From: JADGNZ01 sp963715895
GTDB taxonomy: Bacteria > Acidobacteriota > Thermoanaerobaculia > Gp7-AA8
DNA length: 64,000 nt
Direction: 5' to 3'
Assembly: GCA_963715895.1 (NCBI GenBank)
Contig: OY970284.1
Location: forward strand, 2,542,001-2,606,000
Program-made: the position numbers and the translations under genes
Part shown: piece after piece, positions 48,673 through 59,635 of the stretch
Layout: each line of letters starts with the position of its first letter
Numbering within the stretch: the stretch's first letter is position 1
The notes under the pieces: model-generated
Told to the model about the DNA's origin: nothing
Seen by the model: only the letters and a program-made list of their open reading frames with translations
Databases searched by the model: none

Positions 48673-49470
48673 GTGATACAAGAACGCGTTCTCATCGTCG
48701 AAGACGACCGTGCCGCCGAGTTGATCCTGCGAATCCCGCTGGAGCGGGAGGGCTTCGTGGTCGACTTCGTCGAAGAAGGCTACGCTGCCATCGAAAAACT
48801 GCGCGCGCACGAGTACTCCGCCGCCATCCTCGATCTGATCATTCACCACGGGCTGAACGGATTCGGCGTCCTGAATTTCATCGAGATGGAGCAGCCGGAA
48901 CTGCTGGACCGCGTCTTTCTCATGACGGGGATGTCGGAGCAGACGGTGATGAACACGGCGCCGCAACTGGTATCGCGCCTTTTCCGGAAACCGTTCAGCT
49001 ACCGCAAGCTCGTCCTCGCCGTGGTCGCGGCGGTCCGGCCGGACTTCGACCGGCATGAGGCGGTGCAGAGGCGGCTGCTGGTCGTCGATGACGACCGGAT
49101 GTCGGCCGAACTGGTGGCTGGGTTCGGCCGAAGTCTGGCGATGCTGGTGGAGACCGCGGAGAACGGACGCGAGGCCATCGAGAAGCTCGCCACCGCACGG
49201 TACGACGCCATCGTCCTCGATCTGCTCATGCCCGGCATCGACGGCTTTGGCGTGCTCGAGTATCTCGATCGCTGCCAGCCTGAGGTGTTGTCTCATACGA
49301 TCATTTCCAGTGGGCTCCCGGAGAAGTACCAGGAACGGGTTGCGGAGTACGGCATCTGCGGCGTCCTGCCGAAGCCGGTCAATCATGACGCCCTGCAGGA
49401 GATGATCGAGCGTTGCATCGCGGAACGCGCCGAGAACGACGGCGACGCCAGACGGGCGAATGGGTCGTGA
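48673..49470 (+). CDS. Double-receiver response regulator
   Basis: The product is about 265 aa. The first receiver (residues 1-120) has VLIVEDDRAAELIL, Asp in SAAILDLIIHHGLNG and Lys in RLFRKPFS. The second (about 130-250) has LLVVDDDRMSAELV, Asp in DAIVLDLLMPGIDGFG and Lys in GVLPKPVN. There is no output domain, so it probably relays phosphate or works by protein interaction, as in stand-alone CheY-like proteins. The GTG start at 48673 follows a short divergent region shared with the hybrid kinase. Confidence 0.88.
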   Translation: MIQERVLIVEDDRAAELILRIPLEREGFVVDFVEEGYAAIEKLRAHEYSAAILDLIIHHGLNGFGVLNFIEMEQPELLDRVFLMTGMSEQTVMNTAPQLVSRLFRKPFSYRKLVLAVVAAVRPDFDRHEAVQRRLLVVDDDRMSAELVAGFGRSLAMLVETAENGREAIEKLATARYDAIVLDLLMPGIDGFGVLEYLDRCQPEVLSHTIISSGLPEKYQERVAEYGICGVLPKPVNHDALQEMIERCIAERAENDGDARRANGS

Positions 49471-49625
49471 ATCTGCGGCTTTGCCGCGTTGTCGAGGTTT
49501 CGCGCGGCTGCGCCGCTAGCCCACCGCTAGCTATAGCTAGACCGCATTTCTCACACACTCACGTAAATCCTCGGCACTCTGTACCCCGTCGACGGCCTTC
49601 TCCCCCGCGGTTTCTTGCGGGGGAG

Positions 49626-49882
49626 GGCCCGCCGGCCTTCGGCCGACCGCCGTGGACGAAGTTGCAGGCGGGACCAGCCGGACCGACCTTTTGCGGTGTC
49701 TAAGACGCGAAGAGGTCGAAACCTTAACTGAGGCTACAGAGCCCCGTGGGGGAGGCTGATCCCGCGCCGGCATAGGTACCACCGTTTGATGACGTTCGGA
49801 AGTCCGAACAAGCACGCAGAGCAGATTCTGAGTTCGAATGGCGGCGTACGCGTTCTTGGACACCTCATGAAAGGAGGGTGTC
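49626..49882 (+). ncRNA. Candidate bridge RNA region of the IS110 element
   Basis: IS110-group elements encode a structured guide (bridge) RNA in the noncoding left end, upstream of the transposase. This 257-base segment has that position and no reading frame. It contains short complementary words (CCGTGGACGAAG, GGCATAGGTACCACC, GAAGTCCGAACAAGC) compatible with stem-loops. The expression, fold and guide loops were not computed. The call rests on position and family knowledge. The target guide should match the palindromic repeat into which the element is inserted. Confidence 0.45.
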
Positions 49883-51109
49883 ATGGAAGTAGTCGTTGTA
49901 GTGGGAGCAGGTCTGGATGTGCACAAAAAGAAAATCGTGGCGTGTTGTATCGATGGGCGGAGCAGCCCGCCGACGGTGGTCACGTGCACATTCGGAACGT
50001 TTCGCGATGAGATCGAGCGCATGCGTGATTGGTTGATCCAAAGGCAGTGCACGCATGTGGCGATGGAAAGCACCGGCGTGTATTGGATGCCGGTATACCA
50101 AGTGCTGGAGGGAGTACTGGAAATCATCCTCGGGAACCCCCGCCACATGGCGAATGTACCCGGACGAAAGACGGATGTTTCCGATGCGCAGTGGATCGCC
50201 AAGCTTCTGCGACATGGCCTGATTCAACCGAACTTCGTTCCACCGCGGCCGATCCGTGATCTGAGACAGGCCTCGCGTTACCGGCGCAAGCTGATGCAGA
50301 CGCGCACGGCATGTCTGCTGCGCGTGGAGAAGCTTCTGCAGTGCGCGACCATCAAGCTGTCTTCGGTTGCCTCAGATATTTTCGGGGTCTCTGGACGTCT
50401 GATGCTGGCCGGATTGGCTGGCGGAGTGACGGATCCTCGGGAGTTGTCGGAGTTGGCCAAAGGGAGGCTGCGTGGGAAGCGAGGGGCGCTGATGCGTGCC
50501 TTTCGAGGATCATTCAGCAAGGAAGACGCGAGCCTGCTGCGAGTGGAATTGAAGGTCATCGCCGATCTGGAAGCTCAGATCGAGCAATTAGAAAAGCTCA
50601 TTCAGAAGAAAGTCGGCCCCTTCGAAGACGTGATCGCCTTGCTCGACACCATTCCCGGCGTGAACCGGATATTGGCAATCGATCTGATCGCTGAGATCGG
50701 AACGGACATGACGGCCTGGAAGACTGATCGTCAGTTCGCAGCCTGGTCGGGAACCTGTCCCGGCAATCGCGAAAGTGCCGGCGTTCGCAAAAAGGCAAAG
50801 GCTCGCGAAGGGAACCCCTACGTGAAAACCATCCTCATTCAGGCCGCAGTGGGTGCCTCACAGACCATCGGTTCGCACCTCGCGCACCGCTTCCACCGCC
50901 TTGCTGCGCGCCGCGGACCTCGACGTGCCTTCGTGGCTGTCGCTCGCGAAATCGCTGTCGCGCTCTACCACATGATCTCCAAGAAGGTCCCGTACACCCC
51001 ACCCCGGAATGCTGATCCCGAGGTCACCCGACAACAACGCTCACGCCATCTCATGCGTGAGCTCACCAAGCTCGGTTATGAGGTGAACTGTAAGCCACTG
51101 AACACCTAA
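49883..51109 (+). CDS. IS110 family transposase
   Basis: The 408-aa protein has the DEDD RuvC-like domain at the N-terminus (D12 in GLDVHKKKIVACC, E62 in AMESTGVYW, D98 and D101 in RKTDVSDAQWIAKLL) and the Tnp20 (transposase_20) domain at the C-terminus (LLDTIPGVNRILAIDLIAEIG, AAWSGTCPGNRESAG, KTILIQAAVGA), with the conserved serine region used in recombination. AAAGGAGGG lies a few bases upstream of the ATG. It appears full length and intact, so the element may be active with its guide RNA. Confidence 0.97.
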   Translation: MEVVVVVGAGLDVHKKKIVACCIDGRSSPPTVVTCTFGTFRDEIERMRDWLIQRQCTHVAMESTGVYWMPVYQVLEGVLEIILGNPRHMANVPGRKTDVSDAQWIAKLLRHGLIQPNFVPPRPIRDLRQASRYRRKLMQTRTACLLRVEKLLQCATIKLSSVASDIFGVSGRLMLAGLAGGVTDPRELSELAKGRLRGKRGALMRAFRGSFSKEDASLLRVELKVIADLEAQIEQLEKLIQKKVGPFEDVIALLDTIPGVNRILAIDLIAEIGTDMTAWKTDRQFAAWSGTCPGNRESAGVRKKAKAREGNPYVKTILIQAAVGASQTIGSHLAHRFHRLAARRGPRRAFVAVAREIAVALYHMISKKVPYTPPRNADPEVTRQQRSRHLMRELTKLGYEVNCKPLNT

Positions 51110-51216
51110 CCTGCTCTCGCGGGCCGCGCCCACGGCCGACAAAACAACCTCCCCTCGAACGGCCTTTCGAGCCGCCCAGTACCTTTCTGTCTCCCCACCC
51201 ACCCAAACTTCAGAGC

Positions 51217-51391
51217 AGAAGGTGCCGACAGGCGGATGAGGGGGCGCTCGCGAGTGCGTTATTCGCGCGCGACTCGTACTTTCATGCGGCCTTTAAGACA
51301 ACGATGCAAGATCGTTTCTGACGCGTATGCGCCTCCCTCATCCGCCTGTCGGCACCTTCTCCCCCCGCAAAAAAACCGCGGGGGGAGAAGG
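51217..51391. repeat. 203-bp dispersed element, copy B right part (left part at 49596-49625)
   Basis: From AGAAGGTGCCGACAGGCGG to the terminal GGGGGGAGAAGG this is the remainder of the palindromic element that IS110 split. The centre (GCTCGCGAGTGCGTTATTCG onward, about 90 bases) differs from copy A while the arms are conserved. The left 30 bases (CCTTCTCCCCCGCGGTTTCT and on) precede the IS. This proves the insertion and dates it after the repeat. Confidence 0.85.
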
Positions 51392-51460
51392 CCCTCGGCG
51401 AAAGGGCGCGGCAAGAAACGAAGCAATGCTGTGAGAAATGCAGACTAATCCACTCCCGAA

Positions 51461-51498
51461 TCAGTGGATCAGAGCCGCACTTCGCCCTGATCCACTGA
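51461..51498. terminator. Hairpin downstream of hppA
   Basis: TCAGTGGATCAG (51461-51472) pairs perfectly with CTGATCCACTGA (51487-51498) across a 14-base loop, 9 bases past the hppA stop on the minus strand. There is no strong T tract. Together with the related hairpin at 4608-4637 it belongs to a GTGGATCAG repeat family that sits at 3' gene ends and may serve as terminator or mRNA-stabilising stem. Confidence 0.5.
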
Positions 51499-51506
51499 TC
51501 ACCGGA

Positions 51507-54020
<2,514 letters not shown>

Positions 54021-54200
54021 AGGTCCTCCGAAAATTTGATTGCGGTGAGTTCCACGAACCCAGGGGGCCCGGGTAAGGGCGCGGATTGTAACAGACGGAG
54101 GTGTGGGAGGTGGCGGAGGCAACGGAGCGCTGGCGTCCCGCCGGCTGGCTCGGCGGCGTCTCGCCGCCGAGGTGCGTGGTGTGTGGGAGAATCATCAGTC

Positions 54201-54371
54201 ATGAGCCGAGAGCCTCTTGACAGCCTCGACGACCTCTCCGAGGAAGAGATCGATCAGTTGTGGGCTGAAGAGGCCGAACGACGGTTCGCGGATTACAAGG
54301 CTGGCAAAGTCGAGGCGATCCCCGCGGATGAGGTCTTCGCAAGCCTGAGAGCTCGTCGCCGGGCTCGATAG
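54201..54371 (+). CDS. Orphan addiction-module antitoxin (RelB-like, Unstab_antitox)
   Basis: The 56-aa product, with a tail IDQLWAEEAERRFADYKAGK and PADEVFASLRARRR, carries the conserved end of the TIGR02574/Unstab_antitox family, whose partner is a RelE/ParE RNase or gyrase toxin encoded immediately downstream. Here the 22-bp tandem array begins 4 bases after the stop, so no toxin follows. The antitoxin is orphaned, and the array may have replaced the toxin gene. Confidence 0.8.
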   Translation: MSREPLDSLDDLSEEEIDQLWAEEAERRFADYKAGKVEAIPADEVFASLRARRRAR

Positions 54372-54374
54372 AGC

Positions 54375-54724
54375 CGTCCCCCAGTGGGGTACGCACCGTC
54401 CCCCAGTGGGGTACGCACCGTCCCCCGGTGGGGTACGCACCGTCCCCCAGTGGGGTACACGCCGTCCCCCGGTGGGGTACGCACCGTCCCCCAGTGGGGT
54501 ACACGCCGTCCCCCAGTGGGGTACACACCGTCCCCCAGTGGGGTACGCACCGTCCCCCAGTGGGGTACACACCGTCCCCCGGTGGGGTACGCACCGTCCC
54601 CCAGTGGGGTACACACCGTCCCCCAGTGGGGTACGCACCGTCCCCCGGTGGGGTACGCACCGTCCCCCAGTGGGGTACACACCGTCCCCCAGTGGGGTAC
54701 GCACCGTCCCCCAGTGGGGTACGC
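54375..54724. repeat. 22-bp palindromic tandem array, locus 2 (16 units)
   Basis: Sixteen 22-bp units have the same core as the 9 kb array (CCCCAGTGGGGTAC). In at least five units the A of the left arm is replaced by G (CCCCCGGTGGGG), which would keep a G-U pair in RNA but breaks the DNA palindrome. Spacers alternate CGCACCGT, CACACCGT and CACGCCGT. No stops in most frames, so long spurious frames arise on both strands. The array lies between an orphan antitoxin and a DUF4160 gene. Confidence 0.95.
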
Positions 54725-54868
54725 AACTGCTTCTGGTGAAGCAGCTTACTGCCTCTTTGCCGGCAAAGCCGGCTCTGGAGATTGGACGTCACGACGCCGC
54801 GAGATTCGCGGCCGGAGCGCTGGCGTCTCGCCGCGGGCACCAGGCTGGTAGGATCCTCTCGAAACAAG
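54725..54868. other. Spacer with GGAGCGCTGGCGTCTCG repeat
   Basis: After the array the sequence contains GCCGGCAAAGCCGGC (a hairpin) and CGGAGCGCTGGCGTCTCGCC, a member of a family found also at about 8959, 17805, 38266 and 54125. There is no coding feature before the DUF4160 ATG. Confidence 0.6.
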
Positions 54869-55099
54869 ATGCCGTCTATCAGGCTTTCGGGGCCATATGA
54901 CGTTTACTTCACCAGTCACGACCGTGGGGAGCCGCCCCATGTGCACGTTGACCGAGAGAGCATGGCGGCCAAGATTCACCCCGTTTCTGTGTCCTACAAT
55001 CTTGGCTTCTCGCGGCATGAACTGCGCGGTATCGAGCGGCTGGTAGCAAATAATCGGGAGCTATGTCTGAGAAAATGGCATGAGTACTTCGGAACCTAA
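54869..55099 (+). CDS. DUF4160 domain protein (locus 2)
   Basis: The 76-aa protein begins MPSIRLSGPYDVYFTSHDRGEPPHVHVDRESMAAKIHPVSVS, with the conserved D-R-x-E-P-P-H-V-H motif, and ends LRGIERLVANNRELCLRKWHEYFG. It is diverged from locus 1 (37629-37889), so it is probably not a recent duplication. Its end overlaps the DUF2442 start by 20 bases. Module role as for locus 1: suspected toxin-antitoxin-like, unproven. Confidence 0.85.
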   Translation: MPSIRLSGPYDVYFTSHDRGEPPHVHVDRESMAAKIHPVSVSYNLGFSRHELRGIERLVANNRELCLRKWHEYFGT

Positions 55100-55358
55100 A
55101 GCAGGGGAGCGCATCACCGCCGTTCGCGTGACGGAGGATTCGCTCACGATCGATTTGCTCGACGGGCGCACGATGACCGTCCCTCTGGCGTGGTACCCGC
55201 GACTCCTGCATGCGTCGGAACGAGAGAGAAACAACTTCCGCATCATCGGAGCTGGCTACGTCATCAACTGGCCTGATCTCGACGAGCACCTTTCGTCCCA
55301 GGGCCTTCTTGCAGGCGCGCCGTCCCCCGGTGCGGCCGCGATCGCGCACGCCGGATAA
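55080..55358 (+). CDS. DUF2442 domain protein (locus 2)
   Basis: The 92-aa product has ITAVRVTEDSLTIDLLDGRTMTVPLAWYPRLLHASERERNNFRIIGAGYVINWPDLDEHLS, the DUF2442 fold with the typical W-Y-P-R-L and I-x-W-P-x-L-D motifs. It overlaps the DUF4160 stop by 20 bases, giving a coupled pair as at 37.6-38.2 kb. The last residues (AAAIAHAG) are a low-complexity tail. Confidence 0.85.
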   Translation: MSTSEPKAGERITAVRVTEDSLTIDLLDGRTMTVPLAWYPRLLHASERERNNFRIIGAGYVINWPDLDEHLSSQGLLAGAPSPGAAAIAHAG

Positions 55359-55410
55359 CGAGAATCAGTCTTCAGGGGTTGAGTCACAATTTCGCTGCCC
55401 CGGCCAGCAG

Positions 55411-56049
55411 TTACCCCTGCGTGGCCCGGATGTGAATCTCCACCCTCCGATTGAGTTGTCGCCCTTCCGGCGTGTCGTTCGACGCCTTCGGACGCGTTTC
55501 GCCGTAGCCGATCGAGGTGATTCGCCCTGACGGCACTCCCTCGGTGGAGAGGTAGCTGCTGACGGCGGAGGCGCGCTGTTCGGACAGGGTCTGGTTGTAC
55601 GACGGTGTACCGATCGAGTCGGTGTGGCCTTCGATGGTGACCTGTTCGTCGGGATAGTTGCGGAAGTTCGAGGCCAGTGCGGCCAGCGTCTGCTGGGATT
55701 CGGTACGCAGCGACGCGGAGTTGAAGTCGAAAAGGATGTCGTTGGTCAGGTTGACGGCAATCTCTCCCTCGGCGGGACGCGATACCTCCACGCCCTGGAT
55801 CTTCTGCAGTTCCTTCTGCTGTTGATCCATGCGATGCCCGAGGGCGGCGCCGATGGCCGCTCCGGCGGCGGCGCCGCCGACCGCGCCCGTCCGGTTGTTG
55901 CCCGACTGATTGCCGATGATGGCGCCGACGATCGCTCCCGCGGCCGCGCCGGCTCCCGCTCCCTCCTTGGTCTTTTGATTGGGGTCATTCGTCGCGCAGG
56001 CAGCGGCGAGGAGCGCGGCAAGGAGAAGAATCGATGTCTTGCGAATCAT
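55411..56049 (-). CDS. OmpA-family lipoprotein with glycine-zipper segment
   Basis: The 212-aa protein has a lipoprotein signal peptide (SILLLAALLAAACATN, lipobox Cys18), then a Gly/Ala-rich glycine-zipper segment (GAGAGAAAGAIVGAIIGNQSG, VGGAAAGAAIGAALG) that can insert into membranes. A C-terminal OmpA domain follows (FDFNSASLRTESQQTLAAL, VTIEGHTDSIGTPSYNQTLSEQRASAV, GYGETRPKASNDTPEGRQLNRRVEI). It would anchor the outer membrane to peptidoglycan. GGAGG precedes ATG 56049. It is divergent from the complex I operon. Confidence 0.95.
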   Translation of the reverse strand: MIRKTSILLLAALLAAACATNDPNQKTKEGAGAGAAAGAIVGAIIGNQSGNNRTGAVGGAAAGAAIGAALGHRMDQQQKELQKIQGVEVSRPAEGEIAVNLTNDILFDFNSASLRTESQQTLAALASNFRNYPDEQVTIEGHTDSIGTPSYNQTLSEQRASAVSSYLSTEGVPSGRITSIGYGETRPKASNDTPEGRQLNRRVEIHIRATQG

Positions 56050-56162
56050 GGAGCCTCCGGTGAAAGGATGAAGGATGAGGGATGAGGACGAATATCGCAA
56101 CGCTGGTGCCACGCTCGAAACGACGATGAATCGGGGATGTGCGGCCGGTGTAGGATGCTCCG

Positions 56163-57287
56163 ATGCCCGGCGAGCGATCGCTGTCCGACGTTCTGCACAA
56201 CTCACTGATTCATAGTGACTTGCCGTTTCGAGACTTTGTGGAGCTGGCGCTCTACCACCCTGAGCTCGGCTACTACGCGCGGCCGGAATCGCCGGTGGGA
56301 CGGGAAGGGGACTTCATCACCTCACCTCTGCTCAGCCCGCTGTTTTCATTCTCTGTCGGCAAGCTCGTCGATGAGTTTTTGAGCCGTGCCGGCGACGTTG
56401 TGTCGCAGGTCGTGGACATCGGGTGCGGGGATGGCGCGCTCATCGGTGCGTTGGCCAAGGGGGTCGGGGGTCGGGGATCGGGGGTCGGAGAAACACCTTG
56501 CGCGTTCTTCGGCGTTGATCGCAACCTCGGCCGGGCCCAACCGCATCCGGGCGTCACCTACGCCGCGTCTCTCGGCGATATCCCACCCGCCGAGACCCGT
56601 CTCATCATTAATAATGAGCTGTTCGATGCGCTGCCCTTCGCGCGGCTGGTTCAGCGGGGGGACGAGTTGCACGAACTATGGGTGACGGAGCGCGACGGTG
56701 CTCTCGACTGGACCGAGCATGAGGCGGATGCGCGGTACGACGAATACTTCGCGGAGCGGGGCGTCGAGCTGGACGATGGTCAGTTTGCCGACGTCTCCCT
56801 AGAATGGGCGGCCCTTTACGATGACCTTTGCCGCTTCGTGCAAAAGGGGTTGATCGTGACCTTCGACTACGGGTTGCCGCAGACGAAGCTGTTTCGCGGG
56901 CGGATGCGACGCTTCGGGACGGCGGCGGCGTATTCGCGGCATCGCGTCAGCCGCGATCTTCTCGTCAATCCCGGCGAACAGGATCTGACGGCGCACATCA
57001 ACTTCGACGATCTTCGGCTTACGGGCGAGAGGCAGTTCTTCGCCACCCGGTTCTTCGATATCCAGGCGAAGTTCCTACTGGCCCTCGGCGCGGCGGAGCA
57101 CGAGTTGCTGAAACCGATCGGAGAGGTTACCGTCGACAACGCCGAGGGCGGCATCGCGCTGCTCGAAGCGCGCGACGATGCCCGGAGGCTCATCCTGCCG
57201 GATGGGATCGGAGCCGACATCCGCGTGCTCGCGCAGGAGCGCGGGATGGGGCGCGAGGAGTGGGGTTTTCAAACGAAACTGTTCTGA
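56163..57287 (+). CDS. COG1565/NDUFAF7-family SAM-dependent methyltransferase
   Basis: The 374-aa protein has the family's N-terminal signature DFVELALYHPELGYYARP, GREGDFITSPLLSPLF, the SAM-binding VVDIGCGDGALIGAL (about residues 83-97), IINNELFDALPFARLV and YGLPQTKLFRGRMRRFG. Human NDUFAF7 symmetrically dimethylates an Arg of NDUFS2 (NuoD) during complex I assembly. This gene lies about 80 bases upstream of nuoA, and NuoD here keeps the HRGTEK motif around Arg45. A complex I assembly role is a strong inference from context. An internal Gly-rich GVGGRGSGVGE is repeat-like. Confidence 0.85.
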   Translation: MPGERSLSDVLHNSLIHSDLPFRDFVELALYHPELGYYARPESPVGREGDFITSPLLSPLFSFSVGKLVDEFLSRAGDVVSQVVDIGCGDGALIGALAKGVGGRGSGVGETPCAFFGVDRNLGRAQPHPGVTYAASLGDIPPAETRLIINNELFDALPFARLVQRGDELHELWVTERDGALDWTEHEADARYDEYFAERGVELDDGQFADVSLEWAALYDDLCRFVQKGLIVTFDYGLPQTKLFRGRMRRFGTAAAYSRHRVSRDLLVNPGEQDLTAHINFDDLRLTGERQFFATRFFDIQAKFLLALGAAEHELLKPIGEVTVDNAEGGIALLEARDDARRLILPDGIGADIRVLAQERGMGREEWGFQTKLF

Positions 57288-57365
57288 CTCGCAGGAATCT
57301 CAACGAATGGTTGACTCCTGTCAGTCGGCGTTTACAATACCGGCGGTCTTTCGGACGGGCGAAAA

Positions 57366-57715
57366 ATGGCGAACTATTCAGTGCTCCTGGTGGCTGCGGC
57401 CATCGTTATCTCCCTCCCCGTACTGACTTTGTTCGTCATTACCCCGCTTGTCCGCGCCTCGCGGGGCGGCAAGGTCAAACTGGAGCCGTACGAGTGCGGC
57501 GTCCCGGCCAGCTCGCTGGCCTTCGATCACCGTTTTTCGGTCCGCTACTTTCTGATCGCCGTCCTCTTCATCATCTTTGACGTGGAGACGGTCTTCCTCT
57601 TCCCCTGGGCGATCCGCTTCAAACAGCTCGGCTGGTTTGGCGCGATCGAGATGGGGGTCTTCCTGGCGATCCTGCTCGTCGGGTATGTGTACGCGTGGAA
57701 GAGGAAGGTTCTTTC

Positions 57716-57725
<10 letters not shown>
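57366..57725 (+). CDS. nuoA: NADH-quinone oxidoreductase subunit A
   Basis: The 119-aa protein has three membrane helices and the ND3/NuoA signature KLEPYECGVPASSLAFDHRFSVRYFLIAVLFIIFDVETVFLFPWA, with the Cys of the TM1-2 loop and the acidic D-V-E-T of TM2. It forms part of the membrane arm near the quinone chamber of complex I. Its 3' end overlaps nuoB by 10 bases. Confidence 0.97.
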
Positions 57726-58480
<755 letters not shown>

Positions 58481-58513
58481 CTGGCCGCTGATCGCGGTCA
58501 CTGACTACCACCT

Positions 58514-59518
58514 ATGACTGAAGTTCCCGAACAGCCAAAGCCAGCTGCGCCCGCCGCCCCAGCGGCGCCGGCAGCGCGAAGCGTCGACGAGATCAAGCGC
58601 GATCCGCTCGTTGCGCGTGCCTGCGAGCGCGCGGGCGACGCCATCATCGGGGCGAAAGAGTTCGTCGCTGAGATCTCGCTGACGGTCGATCGGGACCGTA
58701 TTGCCGAGGTGGCGCAGGCGTTCAAGGACGACGGGTTCAACTACCTCGTCGATCTCTCGGGAGTCGATTACTCGAATTACCCGTCCTGGACCGGCGATCG
58801 CTTCGGCGTGTCGTACACGCTCTACTCCTTCACGAAGAACAACCGCGTCCGGCTCAAGGTCACGACCGACGAGAACACTCCGATCCCTTCGGTGACCTCG
58901 GTATGGAAGACGGCAAACTGGCATGAGCGCGAGACGTTCGACATGCTCGGTATCGTGTTCGACGGTCATCCGAACCTCGAGCGCATCCTGATGTGGGAAG
59001 GTTTCAACGGCCACCCGCTGCGCAAAGACTTTCCGATTCGCGGCATCGACACCGGCGCGCGCATCTACCCGGAGGTCTTCCCCGAGGGTGGAGGACCGAG
59101 AGCGGGATCGACCGGCAAGGACGTCAAAGACGTCAACATCTACAAGGGCGAATGGACGCATTACGGCACGTGGCCGGTCGCCGAGATCGCGGCCCGTGCC
59201 GCGGAGGGGGGACAACCGCCGGCGCCGGAGCTTGCCGGCGTCGTCGCGGACACGGCCCAGCCCACGGAGGATGCGCCGTGGCATGATCCGGAAAAGGCGC
59301 TTCCGGAACGGATGGAGCTGGCCAAAGAAGGCAGCCTGAAAGACAAGCTCTTCGCCGCCATGGCCCAGACCGACTGCACCGCCTGCGGCTGGGACTGCGA
59401 AGGCTACGCCGCCGCCCTGGCAAGCGGCGAGACCACGGACATCACTCTCTGCGTCCCGGGCGAGGACGAGACCGAGTCGATGCTGAAGCAGTTGATGGCG
59501 GGGGCGGGGAAGGCATGA
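58514..59518 (+). CDS. nuoC: NADH-quinone oxidoreductase subunit C with C-terminal four-cysteine domain
   Basis: The 334-aa protein has a Pro/Ala-rich N-terminus, then the 30-kDa subunit core (YLVDLSGVDYSNYPSWTGDRFGVSYTLYS, WHERETFDMLGIVFDGHPNLERILMWEGFNGHPLRKDFP). After about residue 190 comes an extra region ending in TDCTACGWDCEGYAAALASG and LCVPGEDETESMLKQL, with Cys 288, 291, 295 and 313. This resembles the small Fe-S domain (CxxCGxxC..C-x-P-G) of sulphite reductase-associated and RnfB-like proteins. Ordinary NuoC has no metal cluster. It is an unusual fusion that could hold an extra [4Fe-4S]. Confidence 0.9.
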   Translation: MTEVPEQPKPAAPAAPAAPAARSVDEIKRDPLVARACERAGDAIIGAKEFVAEISLTVDRDRIAEVAQAFKDDGFNYLVDLSGVDYSNYPSWTGDRFGVSYTLYSFTKNNRVRLKVTTDENTPIPSVTSVWKTANWHERETFDMLGIVFDGHPNLERILMWEGFNGHPLRKDFPIRGIDTGARIYPEVFPEGGGPRAGSTGKDVKDVNIYKGEWTHYGTWPVAEIAARAAEGGQPPAPELAGVVADTAQPTEDAPWHDPEKALPERMELAKEGSLKDKLFAAMAQTDCTACGWDCEGYAAALASGETTDITLCVPGEDETESMLKQLMAGAGKA

Positions 59519-59522
59519 GGAA

Positions 59523-59620
59523 AGCTCTTAGCTGTCAGCTCTTAGCTCTTAGCAGAACTTGCGCGACCAGCGTCATCGACTCGCCGTTCCTAAGAGCTAA
59601 GAGCTATGAGCTAACAGCTC
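59523..59620. repeat. Imperfect inverted repeat between nuoC and nuoD
   Basis: Arms of about 30 bases at 59523-59553 and 59590-59620, made of CTCTTAGCT-type words, are reverse complements with a few mismatches. The hairpin lies inside the nuo operon, ahead of nuoD, and could act as an mRNA stability or processing element, or is a dispersed repeat insertion. Confidence 0.75.
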
Positions 59621-59635
59621 GGGCGGGTGGTCGCA

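Larger units (their letters stand above)
49626..51218 (+). mobile_element. IS110-family insertion sequence
   Basis: The boundaries were set by comparing the interrupted palindromic element (copy B of the 203-bp repeat) with the intact copy A at 28335-28537. The repeat sequence ends with GCGGGGGAG at 49625 and resumes AGAAGGTGCCGACAGG at 51217, so the dinucleotide AG is present at both junctions, as expected for IS110 core dinucleotides. The unit is about 1.59 kb. It contains one transposase gene, a 5' noncoding region of about 257 bases and a 3' noncoding region of about 107 bases. No terminal inverted repeats are seen, which is normal for IS110. Confidence 0.8.

Noticed and set aside
54195..54900. 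Repetitive frames (up to about 220 aa) through the second 22-bp array
   Set aside because: Same explanation as for the first array. They run antisense to the orphan antitoxin and have no ribosome-binding site.
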